Notes: generated from the letters alone by a model not told the origin. A stretch of DNA of 64,000 nt from Streptomyces sp. DvalAA-43 (GCF_900091725.1 NZ_FMBW01000043.1:248001-312000); one strand, 5' to 3'. Shown: positions 8,054 through 16,035, counted from the stretch's first letter. Numbers and translations are program-made.

Positions 8054-8344
8054 TCAGCCGCCGAGCGGCAGGCCGCCCATGAGCGGGGCCGCACCCTTGG
8101 CCGCACCGGTGGCCTGGCCGGCCAGCTTGGTGACGGTGCCGTTCTTCTGCACCGACTTCGCGGCGCCGCTGACCGTGTCGACGATCGGGTCGACGGCCTG
8201 CGGCGCGCTCTCCACAACCTGGTTGAGGCCTCCGTTGAGGCTGAAGTTGGGGGCCGTGGCGTTGGTGACGGCGAAGGCGGGAGCAGCCGTTCCGAGAGCA
8301 ACCACGGAACCGGCAACGAACGCAGCAGTCTTCGCGTACTTCAC
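8054..8344 (-). CDS. Small secreted protein in the rodlin-chaplin cluster
   Basis: 96 residues from GTG 8344, preceded by GAAGGG. The first residues (MKYAKTAAFVAGSVVALG...APAFA) are almost the same signal peptide as that of the neighbouring chaplin. The mature ~72 residues have no Cys and lack chaplin features. They are Gly/Ala/Val-rich with a central amphipathic run (NQVVESAPQAVDPIVDTV) and a C-terminal PLMGGLPLGG. The family is not identified. The shared signal peptide and position suggest co-secretion with chaplins and rodlins. Confidence 0.75.
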   Translation of the reverse strand: MKYAKTAAFVAGSVVALGTAAPAFAVTNATAPNFSLNGGLNQVVESAPQAVDPIVDTVSGAAKSVQKNGTVTKLAGQATGAAKGAAPLMGGLPLGG

Positions 8345-8519
8345 TTTCGGGTTCCCTTCTGCAGCGGCATCTGTTTCGGTCGCGTACCCGCGCCGCACGA
8401 GCCTTCTTTAGCCGTGCCTTCTGCCGCTTCCGCCCTGGGTAACGATGCGGTTGCGACCGGGCAACTGGACGGGGCCGTTTTTCTGCGGGACCACCCGATC
8501 GAATGCCGGGAAGAAAAGG

Positions 8520-8561
8520 GGAAGGCCCCGGAACGCATCGAAATGTGTTCCGGGGCCTTCC
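8520..8561 (-). terminator. Intrinsic terminator after the short chaplin
   Basis: GGAAGGCCCCGGAAC at 8520-8534 pairs with GTTCCGGGGCCTTCC at 8547-8561, a 15-bp perfect stem. It is followed on the minus strand by CCCTTTTCTT, a T-rich tail. It lies 32 bases after the chaplin stop. Confidence 0.8.
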
Positions 8562-8593
8562 TTTCACGAGCGTTCGGCCCGCCCGACCGAAGG

Positions 8594-8827
8594 TCAGGCG
8601 TTGACGCAGGTGTTGCCGAAAGACGGGTTGAGCAGACCGATCACGTTGATGGTGTTGCCACACAGGTTGACCGGAATGTGGATCGGAACCTGGATGACGT
8701 TGCCGGACACCACGCCCGGGGAGTTGGCAGCGCCGCCCTCGGCACCGGAGTCGGCGAACGCGGGCGCGGCGGCACCCATCGCCATCAGGGTTCCGGCGGC
8801 AATGGCGGCAACCTTGGTGTACTTCAC
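8594..8827 (-). CDS. chp: Short chaplin (single chaplin domain)
   Basis: 77 residues from GTG 8827 with GAAAGGG upstream. Sec signal peptide 1-25 (APAFA), leaving a ~52-residue mature protein that is one chaplin domain. It has the GSPGVxSGNxxQVP-type opening (here NSPGVVSGNVIQVP), IPVNLCGNTINVIGLLNPSFGNTC, and the two Cys that form the intramolecular disulfide. Short chaplins self-assemble into amyloid-like films that lower surface tension and coat aerial hyphae. The gene is flanked by a strong terminator and an AT-richer upstream region. Confidence 0.93.
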   Translation of the reverse strand: MKYTKVAAIAAGTLMAMGAAAPAFADSGAEGGAANSPGVVSGNVIQVPIHIPVNLCGNTINVIGLLNPSFGNTCVNA

Positions 8828-9061
8828 TTTGTTCCCTTTCTTTGGCGGAGTGCGAAGCGGCCACGTCTTTCGTGCCGCACGAGCGCGGTCCTGATCACCC
8901 GTAACTCCGCCACAGTAATTCGTAACGATTTAAGACCGTAGGTGAAACTCTTCCGGCTGAAGATCTTCAAAAGATCGCCCGAATGATGCAGTATCGATCA
9001 CTCGACGTCACCGGAGAGGCCTCCGACAATCCGATGTACCTATGCCGGGATACGGCAGCAA

Positions 9062-9108
9062 ACAGGCCCGAGCCGCACGGAGGAGGAACGCCGGGGGCTC
9101 GGGCCTGT
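9062..9108 (-). terminator. Hairpin terminator after rodlin 3
   Basis: ACAGGCCCGAGCC at 9062-9074 pairs perfectly with GGCTCGGGCCTGT at 9096-9108, 23 bases past the rodlin stop on the minus strand. Confidence 0.7.
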
Positions 9109-9131
9109 CGTTACGGCTGGATCGGCTGCAC

Positions 9132-9533
9132 TCAGCTGTTGCCGGCACCGTTGCCGGAGAGCACCGGGATGCCATCCAGGATGTGCGACAGCGGCTCGTC
9201 GCCCTTGGCCTGGGTGGAGTTCTCGGTGCACTGCTGGTTCTGCGGCGAGGACAGCACGTTGACGTCCTGGACCGCGATCGGGATCAGGCCGATGAGCGAA
9301 CCGACGTTGGCCTTGGCCGGCAGGCCGATGCACGGCTTGTTCAGGCTGCCCTGGACCAGACCGAACTGAGGGCTGCCGTCACCGTGGGTCTCGGCGTTGC
9401 CGAACGACTGCGAGGCTCCGTTGCCGTTGACCGAGGTCGTACCGCCATCGTCGCCGATGGCCATGGCCTGCGTCGCGCCCAGACCGAGGATGGAGGCGGC
9501 AACGGCACCCGTAGCCAGAACCTTCTTGATCAC
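9132..9533 (-). CDS. rdl: Rodlin (third of three)
   Basis: 133 residues from GTG 9533 with GAAGGG upstream. The longer upstream frame has no initiation support. Signal peptide at about 1-26 (LGATQAMA). The mature protein matches the other two in all blocks (DDGGTTSVNGNGAS, FGNAETHGDGSPQFGLVQGSLN, KANVGSLIG, NVLSSPQNQQC, TQAKGDEPLSHILDGIPVLSGNGAGNS). Rodlin-dependent rodlet patterning is known in S. coelicolor with two copies. A third copy here, near a chaplin pair, suggests local duplication. Confidence 0.93.
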   Translation of the reverse strand: MIKKVLATGAVAASILGLGATQAMAIGDDGGTTSVNGNGASQSFGNAETHGDGSPQFGLVQGSLNKPCIGLPAKANVGSLIGLIPIAVQDVNVLSSPQNQQCTENSTQAKGDEPLSHILDGIPVLSGNGAGNS

Positions 9534-10059
9534 GATTAACCCTTCTCGTACCGGATGCCCCGTACCGGAGCCCCCTGCCCAACTCGTGACCGGGCGTTTG
9601 GTTCTCTCCATTCACCCGAATGCCAGGAATGCACGAACGGCAGTGCGAAACAGCACATCGGACGGGCATCGGAGGAGTCGAGCCAACCGGCCGCACTCAC
9701 CTCCCGGCGGCTTTGCCCGGTCGACACAATCGAACGCCCATACATGTCGCAGGGCGCCACGCCCGAGCCGTTCACATACTCCATTCGAGTGATCACAAAA
9801 TTTCCACGACCTATTGAGTTTCCTGAACAAATCCTCCTCGTTATGGGTGTCACAAGCGTGCAGTTCGGGCGCTTGACCGGCAGAAGCAGGACTCATCACA
9901 TGAAGAACGCGTCCTGGTGGTCTCTGCGATTTCCGTAACCGCCGCTTGCCGCGTCACGCACGGGCACCGCCGGGGTGGCCCCCCGGCGGCCTCCGAACCG
10001 GCCTGATGAACGAACTGCGAGCTCCTGCTCGCACGGACTGTCCTAAGAAGGGGCAATCA
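9534..10059. other. Divergent intergenic region, AT-richer, between rodlin 3 and the long chaplin
   Basis: 526 bases with no convincing gene. The stretch 9760-9930 is clearly lower in GC than the rest of the window. The rodlin 3 promoter motif is on the minus strand: GAACC at 9600-9604, a 16-base spacer and GTTGGG at 9578-9583. The long chaplin ribosome binding site, AAGAAGGGG, ends at 10053. Probably a developmental control region reading both ways. Confidence 0.55.
9578..9604 (-). promoter_or_regulatory. Putative developmental promoter of rodlin 3
   Basis: GAACC (9600-9604), 16 bases, GTTGGG (9578-9583) on the minus strand, about 45 bases upstream of the GTG start. It matches the arrangement at the other rodlin genes. 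Confidence 0.45.
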
Positions 10060-10866
10060 ATGCGAAAAGCCTTGAGTAAGAGCGTGCTGGTGATGGCGGC
10101 TGCGTCAGGGATCCTGACCGCCGCCGGTGGCTACGCGTTCGCGGATGCCTCCGCCGACGGCGCGGCCGTCGGGTCGCCCGGCGTCGGCTCGGGCAACACC
10201 GTGCAGGTGCCGGTACATGTGCCGGTCAATGTGTGCGGCAACACCGTCAATGTGATCGGTCTGCTGAACCCCGCGTTCGGCAACGAGTGCGCGAACGTGA
10301 GCGGCCAGGGGGGCGGCGGGGGCCAGGGTGCGAGCGCCGAGGGCGTCGCGGCCGGCTCGCCCGGCGTGCTGTCCGGCAACCTCATCCAGGTTCCGGTGGA
10401 CGTTCCGGTCAACGCGTGCGGCAACACCGTCGATGTCGTCGGTCTGCTGAACCCGGCGTTCGGGAACAACTGCGGCAACGCGTCCGGTGGCCACGAGACC
10501 CCGCCGCCGCCGGTCCACCCGCCGCACAAGCCCCCGGTGCACCCGCCGCACAAGCCCCCGGTACATCCCCCGCACAAGCCGCCGGTGCACCCGCCGCACA
10601 AGCCTCCGACCCACAAGCCCCCGACGCACCACACCCCGGACTGCCCTCCCCCGCACCACAAGCCGCCCACCCACCACAAGCCGCCGACGCACCCCCAGCC
10701 GCCGAACCACCCCACGCCGGCCACGCACCATCACCACCACCACAAGCCGCCGCAGCTGGCGCACACCGGTGCCGACGCCAACCTGGGTGTGGCCGGTGGG
10801 GTCGCCGCGGCCATGGTGCTCGGTGGAACCCTGCTGGTCCGCCGTACCCGCGCCTCCAAGAGCTGA
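10060..10866 (+). CDS. chp: Long chaplin with two chaplin domains, Pro/His repeat stalk and LPXTG-type sorting signal
   Basis: 268 residues from ATG 10060 with AAGAAGGGG at 10045-10053. Signal peptide 1-28. Two chaplin domains lie at about 33-78 and 92-137, each with the CGNTV and N-C Cys pair, joined by a Gly-rich linker. A stalk from 148 to 230 consists of four PVHPPHKP units followed by PTHKPPTHH-like and His-rich segments (a run of six His). The C-terminus has LAHTG, a hydrophobic helix and an RRTRASKS tail, the sorting signal used by class E-type sortases for covalent cell-wall anchoring. Long chaplins anchor the short-chaplin film. The His/Pro stalk is longer and more repetitive than usual and might bind metal. 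Confidence 0.93.
   Translation: MRKALSKSVLVMAAASGILTAAGGYAFADASADGAAVGSPGVGSGNTVQVPVHVPVNVCGNTVNVIGLLNPAFGNECANVSGQGGGGGQGASAEGVAAGSPGVLSGNLIQVPVDVPVNACGNTVDVVGLLNPAFGNNCGNASGGHETPPPPVHPPHKPPVHPPHKPPVHPPHKPPVHPPHKPPTHKPPTHHTPDCPPPHHKPPTHHKPPTHPQPPNHPTPATHHHHHHKPPQLAHTGADANLGVAGGVAAAMVLGGTLLVRRTRASKS
10510..10605 (+). repeat. Four tandem 24-bp units in the chaplin stalk
   Basis: Copies begin at 10510, 10534, 10558 and 10582. Each encodes PVHPPHKP, with only synonymous third-base differences, indicating selection on the protein repeat. Confidence 0.85.
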
Positions 10867-10900
10867 CCGGCTCCGCCGACAGGTAGCGCGGAACGGAGAA

Positions 10901-10943
10901 CAGCGGTCCGTCGTCACAGCCGAGCTGTGACGACGGACCGCTG
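10901..10943. terminator. Bidirectional terminator between chaplin and nanA1
   Basis: A perfect 19-bp inverted repeat, 10901-10919 with 10925-10943, and a 5-base loop CCGAG, lies between convergent genes ending at 10866 and 10963. Confidence 0.85.
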
Positions 10944-10962
10944 TCCGCTGATCCGGGCCGGC

Positions 10963-11898
10963 TCACACCCGGGCGAGCCCCGCGCGGTCCAGGCAGGCCG
11001 CGATCTCCGCGGTCTCGGCCGCGTCCAGGGCGCGCATCGGCGCGCTCATCGCGTTCGTCGTGATGATCCCGCGCAGCATGAGCGCCGTCTTGAAGGCGCC
11101 AAGGCCTGCCGCGGTGGCGGACACCGTGCCGGGACGGGCCGCCCGGACGATGTCGAAGAGCGCCACCAGACGGTCCTGTTCGGCCCTGGCGGCGGCCCAG
11201 TCTCCCCGCACCGCGGCCTCGTGGAGGCGTACGTATCCGTGCGGGTCCACATTGCCGAGCCCGGGGACCGAGCCGTCGGCGCCGCCGAGCATCATCGCGT
11301 CGACGACCAGTTCATGCCCGGTGAGTACGGAGAACTCCGGGAGTTCACGGGCTCCGATGGCCAGGCGGCGGAACGAGCCGTCGTCGCCGCTGGAGTCCTT
11401 CACCCCGGCCAGCACGCCGTCCGCGGCAAGCGGCAGCAGCAGTTCCGGGTCGAGTTTGCTGTGCACGCAGACCGGTACGTCGTATGCCAGGACCGGCAGG
11501 TCCAGGGCGGCGGCGATGTCGCGGAAGTGGCGGTCGATCTCGGTGGGGTGCGTGCGGGTGTAGAAGGGGGCGGTGACGACGACGGCGTCGGCGCCGAGTC
11601 CTTCGGCGGCGCGGGCCCGCTCGATCGCCCGGCCGGTGGTGGTCTCGATCGCGCCGACGAGCACCGGGACCTGGCCTGCGCAGGCGGCCGTGATGACCTC
11701 GATGACCTCGTCCTGCCGGGCGGGCGTCAGATAGGCGGTCTCGCCCGAGCTGCCGAGGGCGAACAGGCCGCTGACACCGCCGTCGAGCAGATGTCCCACG
11801 ACCCGTTCCAGCGAGGCGCGGTCGATCTCGCCGTCCGCGGTGAGCGGGGTGACGACGGGCGGGATCACGCCGGTGTAGCGGGGAGTGCGGGCGGTCAT
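10963..11898 (-). CDS. nanA: DapA-family aldolase, probable N-acetylneuraminate lyase (copy 1)
   Basis: 311 residues from ATG 11898. AAGGAG lies upstream and the ATGA overlaps the stop of the preceding ATPase gene. The DHDPS/NAL superfamily TIM barrel is complete: VTPL near 17, GSSGE at 49-53, Tyr139 in the AYDVP motif and the Schiff-base Lys167 in GVKDSSGD. Members split sialic acid into ManNAc and pyruvate or catalyse related aldol reactions. The NAL role is inferred from the neighbouring sialidase, nanK and nanE, and from close similarity to copy 2 (27345-28304), with shared APFYTRTH and VHSKL blocks. It is the last gene of the ABC importer operon, so uptake and cleavage would be co-expressed. 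A dapA-like or keto-deoxy-acid aldolase remains possible. Confidence 0.8.
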   Translation of the reverse strand: MTARTPRYTGVIPPVVTPLTADGEIDRASLERVVGHLLDGGVSGLFALGSSGETAYLTPARQDEVIEVITAACAGQVPVLVGAIETTTGRAIERARAAEGLGADAVVVTAPFYTRTHPTEIDRHFRDIAAALDLPVLAYDVPVCVHSKLDPELLLPLAADGVLAGVKDSSGDDGSFRRLAIGARELPEFSVLTGHELVVDAMMLGGADGSVPGLGNVDPHGYVRLHEAAVRGDWAAARAEQDRLVALFDIVRAARPGTVSATAAGLGAFKTALMLRGIITTNAMSAPMRALDAAETAEIAACLDRAGLARV

Positions 11899-12884
11899 GC
11901 GGTGCTCCTTGCGGACGGTACGGGGGACGTGGGGATCTGGGGATGGACGCAGTGCCAGCGGTGTCCGTCCGGGCCGGAGCCCGGGGCGGGGAAGACCGTG
12001 GCGCAGGCGTCGTCGGCCTTCCAGCACCGGGTGCGGAACGGGCAGCCGGACGGCGGGTTGGTGGCCGAGGGAACGGGCCCGGTGAGCACGATGCGTTCGG
12101 TGGTCTCCAGCAGGCTCGGGGTCGCGGAGAGCAGTGCCTCGGTGTACGGGTGCGCGGGGGCGCCCGCCACCTGGGCCGCTCGGCCCTCCTCGACGATCCG
12201 GCCGAGGTAGAGGACGGCGAGGCGGTCGGCGAGGTAGCGCACCGTCTGGATGTCGTGCGAGATGAACACCATGCCGAGCCCCAGGCGTTCACGCAGGTCT
12301 ACCAGGAGGTTGAGGACCTGGGCACGGACGGAGACGTCGAGTGCGGAGGTCGGTTCGTCGGCGACGATCAGTTCCGGTTCCAGGGCCAGCGCGCGGGCGA
12401 TGGCGACGCGCTGGCGCTGGCCGCCGGAGAGCTGTCCGGGGAGCGCGGCGAGGGTGTGGCCGGGCAGGCCGACCAGGTCGAGGAGCTCCTCGACGCGTGC
12501 CTCGCGCGCCTCGCGGGTGCCCCGCTTGTGCACGTCGAGCGGGTCGCGGAGGATCTGCCGGACGGTGAGCCGGGGGTTGAGGGCGGTGGACGGGTCCTGG
12601 AAGACGACGCCGACCGCGGAGCCGAAGTCGTCGCGGCGCTGTGCCGCGGACATCGACCACAGGTCGCGGCCGTGGAAGCCGACCCGGCCCTCGGTGGGCT
12701 TCTGGAGCCCGGTCAGTACCCGGGCCAGGGTGGACTTGCCGCAGCCGGACTCGCCGACCAGGCCGACGATCTCGCCGCGCTCGACCTCCAGGGTGGCGTC
12801 GGTCAGGGCGTGCACGGCGTCCCGGCGGAAGACTCCGCCGCTGCGTGCCTTGTGGCGTACGTGGACGCCGTCGAGCCTGATCAC
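11895..12884 (-). CDS. Peptide-type ABC importer ATPase (OppF/DppF class)
   Basis: 329 residues from GTG 12884, overlapping the previous stop in GTGA. Walker A GESGCGKST, Q-loop VFQDPSTALNPR, signature LSGGQRQRVAIARAL, Walker B LIVADEPTSALD and H-loop ISHD are all present. The C-terminal oligopeptide-transporter extension has CPFRTRCWKADDAC, a Cys pattern typical of the Opp/Dpp ATPases, some of which bind an FeS cluster. It would pair with the ATPase half of the upstream fused gene. The operon context suggests sialic acid import, as in the peptide-type SatABCD system of Haemophilus ducreyi. Confidence 0.88.
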   Translation of the reverse strand: MIRLDGVHVRHKARSGGVFRRDAVHALTDATLEVERGEIVGLVGESGCGKSTLARVLTGLQKPTEGRVGFHGRDLWSMSAAQRRDDFGSAVGVVFQDPSTALNPRLTVRQILRDPLDVHKRGTREAREARVEELLDLVGLPGHTLAALPGQLSGGQRQRVAIARALALEPELIVADEPTSALDVSVRAQVLNLLVDLRERLGLGMVFISHDIQTVRYLADRLAVLYLGRIVEEGRAAQVAGAPAHPYTEALLSATPSLLETTERIVLTGPVPSATNPPSGCPFRTRCWKADDACATVFPAPGSGPDGHRWHCVHPQIPTSPVPSARSTA

Positions 12885-14848
12885 CGGGCGCTCCCTTCGA
12901 GTTGTGCGGTCTTCGCCGGATGGTGGCAGGCGAAGCCGTGGTCGTTGGCGGCGGCGCGTGCGGTGAGTTCGGGTGCGGCGGTGCGGCACAGGTCGGTGGC
13001 CGCGTCGCAGCGGGAGGCGAAGCGGCAGCCGTTGCCGAAGCCCTGGGGGGCGGGGACGATGCCGCGGATCTGGTGCAGCCGGTCGGCGCCGGCCTCCAGG
13101 GAGACGACCGAGCCGAGCAGGCCTCGGCTGTAGTGGTGGGTGGGGCCGGTGAGTACGGAGCGGGTGGCGCCGATCTCGGCGAGGCGGCCCGCGTACATCA
13201 CGGCGACCCGGTGCGAGAGGTCGCCGACGAGGGCGAGGTCGTGCGAGACCAGGACCATGGCGAAGCCGAGTTCGTCGCGCAGCTTCACGAGGAGTTCGAC
13301 GACCTGGGCCTGGACGGTGACGTCGAGGGCGGTGGTCGGTTCGTCGGCGATGAGCAGGCGGGGGTCGCGGGAGAGGGCCATGGCGATCAGGACGCGCTGG
13401 CGCTGGCCGCCGGAGAGCTCGTGGGGGTAGCTGCGCAGGGTCCGTTCGGGTGCGAGGCCGACGAGTTCCAGCAGTTCGGCCGGGGTCTTCGTACCGCCGC
13501 GGGAGGTGAGCTGCTTCAGCTGGGTGCCGACGAGGACGGAGGGGTTGAGGGAGGAGAGCGCGTCCTGGTAGACCATCGCGATCTCCGGGCCCATCAGCGC
13601 GCGGCGTTTCTTCGGCGGGAGGTCCAGCAGGTTCCGGCCGCGGTACAGGATCTCGCCGCTGACCTCGGCGTTGCGGGCGAGCAGGCCCATGACGGCGAGG
13701 CTGGTGATGGACTTGCCGCAGCCGGACTCGCCGACCAGACCTAGGGTCTCGCCCTCGTGGACGGTGAAGTTCAGCGAGTCGACGACGGAGATCTGTCCGT
13801 AGCGGTCGGGGAAGCGGATCGACAGGTCCCGTACGACGAGCAGTTCGGCGGCGTCGGCGCGTACCGGGGTGATGGTCGGCTCGGTGGCGTCGGTGCGCTC
13901 GGCGAGCCGGGTGAGGGCGGCGTCGACGTCCACGGTGGAGGTGGCCTCGACCGGGCCGGGTGCGGTGGTCGTGGTGGGGTCGGCGGCGGCCTTGGCGCTC
14001 CTGGGCGCGGCGGAGGCGTCGGTGAGGCCCTCGGAGAGGATGTTGAGGGCGAGGACGGTGATCAGCAGGGCGAGGCCGGGGAAGAAGGTGGCCCACCAGC
14101 CGCCGGCGAGGAGGATCTGCCGGCCGTAGGCGAGGACGCTGCCCCAGCTGGGGTCGGGGTCCTGCACTCCGGCACCGATGAAGGAGAGGCTGGCCTCGAA
14201 GATGATCGCCTCGGCGACCATGACGGTGGCGAACACCATGATCGGCGCCAGGCAGTTGACGGCGACGTGGCGGAGCACGATGTAGCCGCGCCGGGCGCCG
14301 ATGACCTTCTCGGCGGCGACGTAGTCCTCGCCGTACTGGGACAGCACATTGGCGCGGACCACGCGGGCCAGCGACGGGGTGTAGACGAAGGCGATGGTGA
14401 AGATGATCACCGGGAGACTGGTACCGAAGACCGCGACGAGGACGGCTGCCAGCGCGATCGGCGGGAACGACATCACGACGTCGAGGGTCCGCATCACGGA
14501 TTCGTCGCCGAGCCTGCGCGAGGTGGCGGCGATCGAGCCGAGCAGCGCCCCGGCGACCAGGGCGAGCGCGGTGGCGCCGAGGCCGATGATCAGCGAGTAG
14601 CGCGAGCCGTGCACGACCCGGGCGAAGACATCGCGGCCGGCCCGGTCGGTGCCGAACCAGTGGGCGCCGCTGGGTGCCTGGACCGGGGTGCCGGTGGTCA
14701 GCGGATTCTGGGTGAACAGCGGGGCGAGCACGGCGCCGAGCACGACGACGATCAGCACGCCGAGGGCGATGCGGGAGGTGACCGGGAGGGCGCGGAACGC
14801 GAGGCCCGGTCGGGACAGTTTGTTGGCCAGACGGCCGGTGGCGAACAT
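12881..14848 (-). CDS. Fused ABC permease (DppC-like) and ATPase (DppD-like)
   Basis: 655 residues from ATG 14848, two bases past the stop of the preceding permease. Residues 1-300 are a DppC-type permease: N-terminal TM segment (IALGVLIVVVLGAVLAPLF), the cytoplasmic EAA-like loop around AEKVIGARRGYIVLRHVAVN, and further TM helices. A ~60-residue Ala/Thr/Pro linker (SAAPRSAKAAADPTTTTAPG) leads into a complete ATPase (about 340-655) with GESGCGKSI, LSGGQRQRVLIAMAL, LLIADEPTTALD and VSHD. The C-terminal CRFASRCDAATDLC matches Opp/Dpp ATPases. Permease-ATPase fusion is a known but uncommon arrangement in actinobacterial peptide transporters. Note GKSI instead of GKST after Walker A. Confidence 0.88.
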   Translation of the reverse strand: MFATGRLANKLSRPGLAFRALPVTSRIALGVLIVVVLGAVLAPLFTQNPLTTGTPVQAPSGAHWFGTDRAGRDVFARVVHGSRYSLIIGLGATALALVAGALLGSIAATSRRLGDESVMRTLDVVMSFPPIALAAVLVAVFGTSLPVIIFTIAFVYTPSLARVVRANVLSQYGEDYVAAEKVIGARRGYIVLRHVAVNCLAPIMVFATVMVAEAIIFEASLSFIGAGVQDPDPSWGSVLAYGRQILLAGGWWATFFPGLALLITVLALNILSEGLTDASAAPRSAKAAADPTTTTAPGPVEATSTVDVDAALTRLAERTDATEPTITPVRADAAELLVVRDLSIRFPDRYGQISVVDSLNFTVHEGETLGLVGESGCGKSITSLAVMGLLARNAEVSGEILYRGRNLLDLPPKKRRALMGPEIAMVYQDALSSLNPSVLVGTQLKQLTSRGGTKTPAELLELVGLAPERTLRSYPHELSGGQRQRVLIAMALSRDPRLLIADEPTTALDVTVQAQVVELLVKLRDELGFAMVLVSHDLALVGDLSHRVAVMYAGRLAEIGATRSVLTGPTHHYSRGLLGSVVSLEAGADRLHQIRGIVPAPQGFGNGCRFASRCDAATDLCRTAAPELTARAAANDHGFACHHPAKTAQLEGSAR

Positions 14849-14849
14849 G

Positions 14850-15800
14850 TCACACCGTCCTGATGCGCGGGTTGACCAGCAGATAGAGCAGGTCGACGAT
14901 GACGTTGACCACCAGGAACGCGATGGCGATGGTCAGTACGGTGCCCTGGACCAGGGCGACATCGCCGCCGGTGACACCTTCGAGGATGAGCTTGCCCATG
15001 CCGGGCAGGTCGAAGATCGCTTCGATGACGACCGCGCCGCTGAGCATGTAGCCGACCTTGATGCCGAGCACGGTCAGCGGGGTGACGAGCGCGTTGCGCA
15101 GCACCGAGCGGATCACCAGCAACGGCGGGAGGCCGTTGCCGCGGGCGGTGCGTACGTAGTCGCGGTCGAGTTCGGCGACCATCGAGGTCCGTACGAGCCG
15201 GGCGAGGGAGGCGGAGACCGGGAGCGCGAGCGAGATCGCGGGCAGGGCCATGGTGGTGAGCCAGCCGCTGAAGGAGTCGGCCGGGTTGGTGTAGCCGCCG
15301 GTCGGGAAGATCCGGGTGTTCAGCGCGAACTGCTGGATCAGCAGCACGCCGAGCCAGAAGGACGGGATGGCGACCCCGGCCATGGAAACCATCCGGAACA
15401 GCTGGTCGGGCCAGCGGTCCCGGTACATCGCGCCGATCACGCCGAACAGCACGGCCAGCACGACCGCGAGGAGCAGTCCGAGCAGGGTCAGCTGGAGGGT
15501 GAGCGGGAAGGCGGCGGTGATCCGGTCGACGACGGGCTGGCTCGGCGGGACGGTCATCCCGAGGTCGAAGTGGAGCAGTTGGCCGAGGAAGTGGAAGTAC
15601 CGGACCGGGAGGGGGTCGTTGAGGCCGTTGGCCTCGGCGAAGGCCGCTCGGGCCTCGGGGGTGGCGCTCTCCCCGAGCGCGTTGAAGGCCGGGTCGGCCG
15701 GCGAGAACTGGAGCACCACGAAGACGAGCAGCGCGATGCCGAGGACCATCACCGGCATCATCGCGACGCGACGCAGCGCGAGCCGGAGAAAAGCAACCAT
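14850..15800 (-). CDS. Peptide-type ABC importer permease (DppB class)
   Basis: 316 residues from ATG 15800 with AAGGA upstream. The longer upstream frame runs through a repeat region and is not credible. A first TM helix (VMVLGIALLVFVVLQF) is followed by the conserved SPADPAFNALGE periplasmic segment, then five more helices and the EAA loop (YVRTARGNGLPPLLVIRSVLRNAL). It ends with RIRTV. It forms the channel with the permease half of the fused gene. It lies third in order after the solute binding protein, separated from it by a 235-base gap containing repeats. Confidence 0.88.
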   Translation of the reverse strand: MVAFLRLALRRVAMMPVMVLGIALLVFVVLQFSPADPAFNALGESATPEARAAFAEANGLNDPLPVRYFHFLGQLLHFDLGMTVPPSQPVVDRITAAFPLTLQLTLLGLLLAVVLAVLFGVIGAMYRDRWPDQLFRMVSMAGVAIPSFWLGVLLIQQFALNTRIFPTGGYTNPADSFSGWLTTMALPAISLALPVSASLARLVRTSMVAELDRDYVRTARGNGLPPLLVIRSVLRNALVTPLTVLGIKVGYMLSGAVVIEAIFDLPGMGKLILEGVTGGDVALVQGTVLTIAIAFLVVNVIVDLLYLLVNPRIRTV

Positions 15801-15875
15801 CGTCGGGTTCCTTGCGGTTGGGCGGTGTGGTGGCCCGGCACCGGGGGGCGGGGTGCCGGACCGGGCAGTCGGCGG

Positions 15876-16018
15876 CCTGTGACATGTGACCAGCGCACCG
15901 TCCGCGGCGGGGCGGGCGGTGTGGTGCTTGCGGCGCGGTGCGTGCGGCGCGTGCATGCAGTGCGGTGCATGCGTGTGTGCGGTGCGGTGCATGCGTGTGT
16001 GCGGTGACATGTCACAGG
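15876..16018. repeat. Inverted 16-bp repeats flanking a tandem-repeat block inside the ABC operon
   Basis: CCTGTGACATGTGACC at 15876-15891 and GGTGACATGTCACAGG at 16003-16018 are inverted copies matching at 15 of 16 positions. Between them lies a perfect tandem duplication of a 22-bp unit (15961-15982 and 15983-16004), rich in GTGCATGCGTGTG, with degenerate upstream echoes. The block separates the solute-binding gene from the permease gene. It could form a large hairpin that tunes relative expression, or be a degenerate small mobile element. Neither is proven. Confidence 0.6.
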
Positions 16019-16035
16019 TGGCCTGTGCGCTCGGG

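Noticed and set aside
9536..9853. 105-codon minus-strand frame upstream of rodlin 3
   Set aside because: Codon composition changes midway into the AT-richer promoter region; no ribosome binding site and no family.
10510..10605. CRISPR-like repeat array
   Set aside because: Contiguous 24-bp units in frame inside a chaplin gene, with no spacers and only synonymous variation.
12885..14096. Long N-terminal extension of the OppF-type ATPase gene
   Set aside because: The extra residues are an out-of-frame reading of the fused permease-ATPase gene. The GTG at 12884 overlapping its stop is the natural start.
15876..16018. Complete insertion sequence
   Set aside because: Only ~140 bases, no transposase frame and no obvious target duplication; kept as a repeat feature only.
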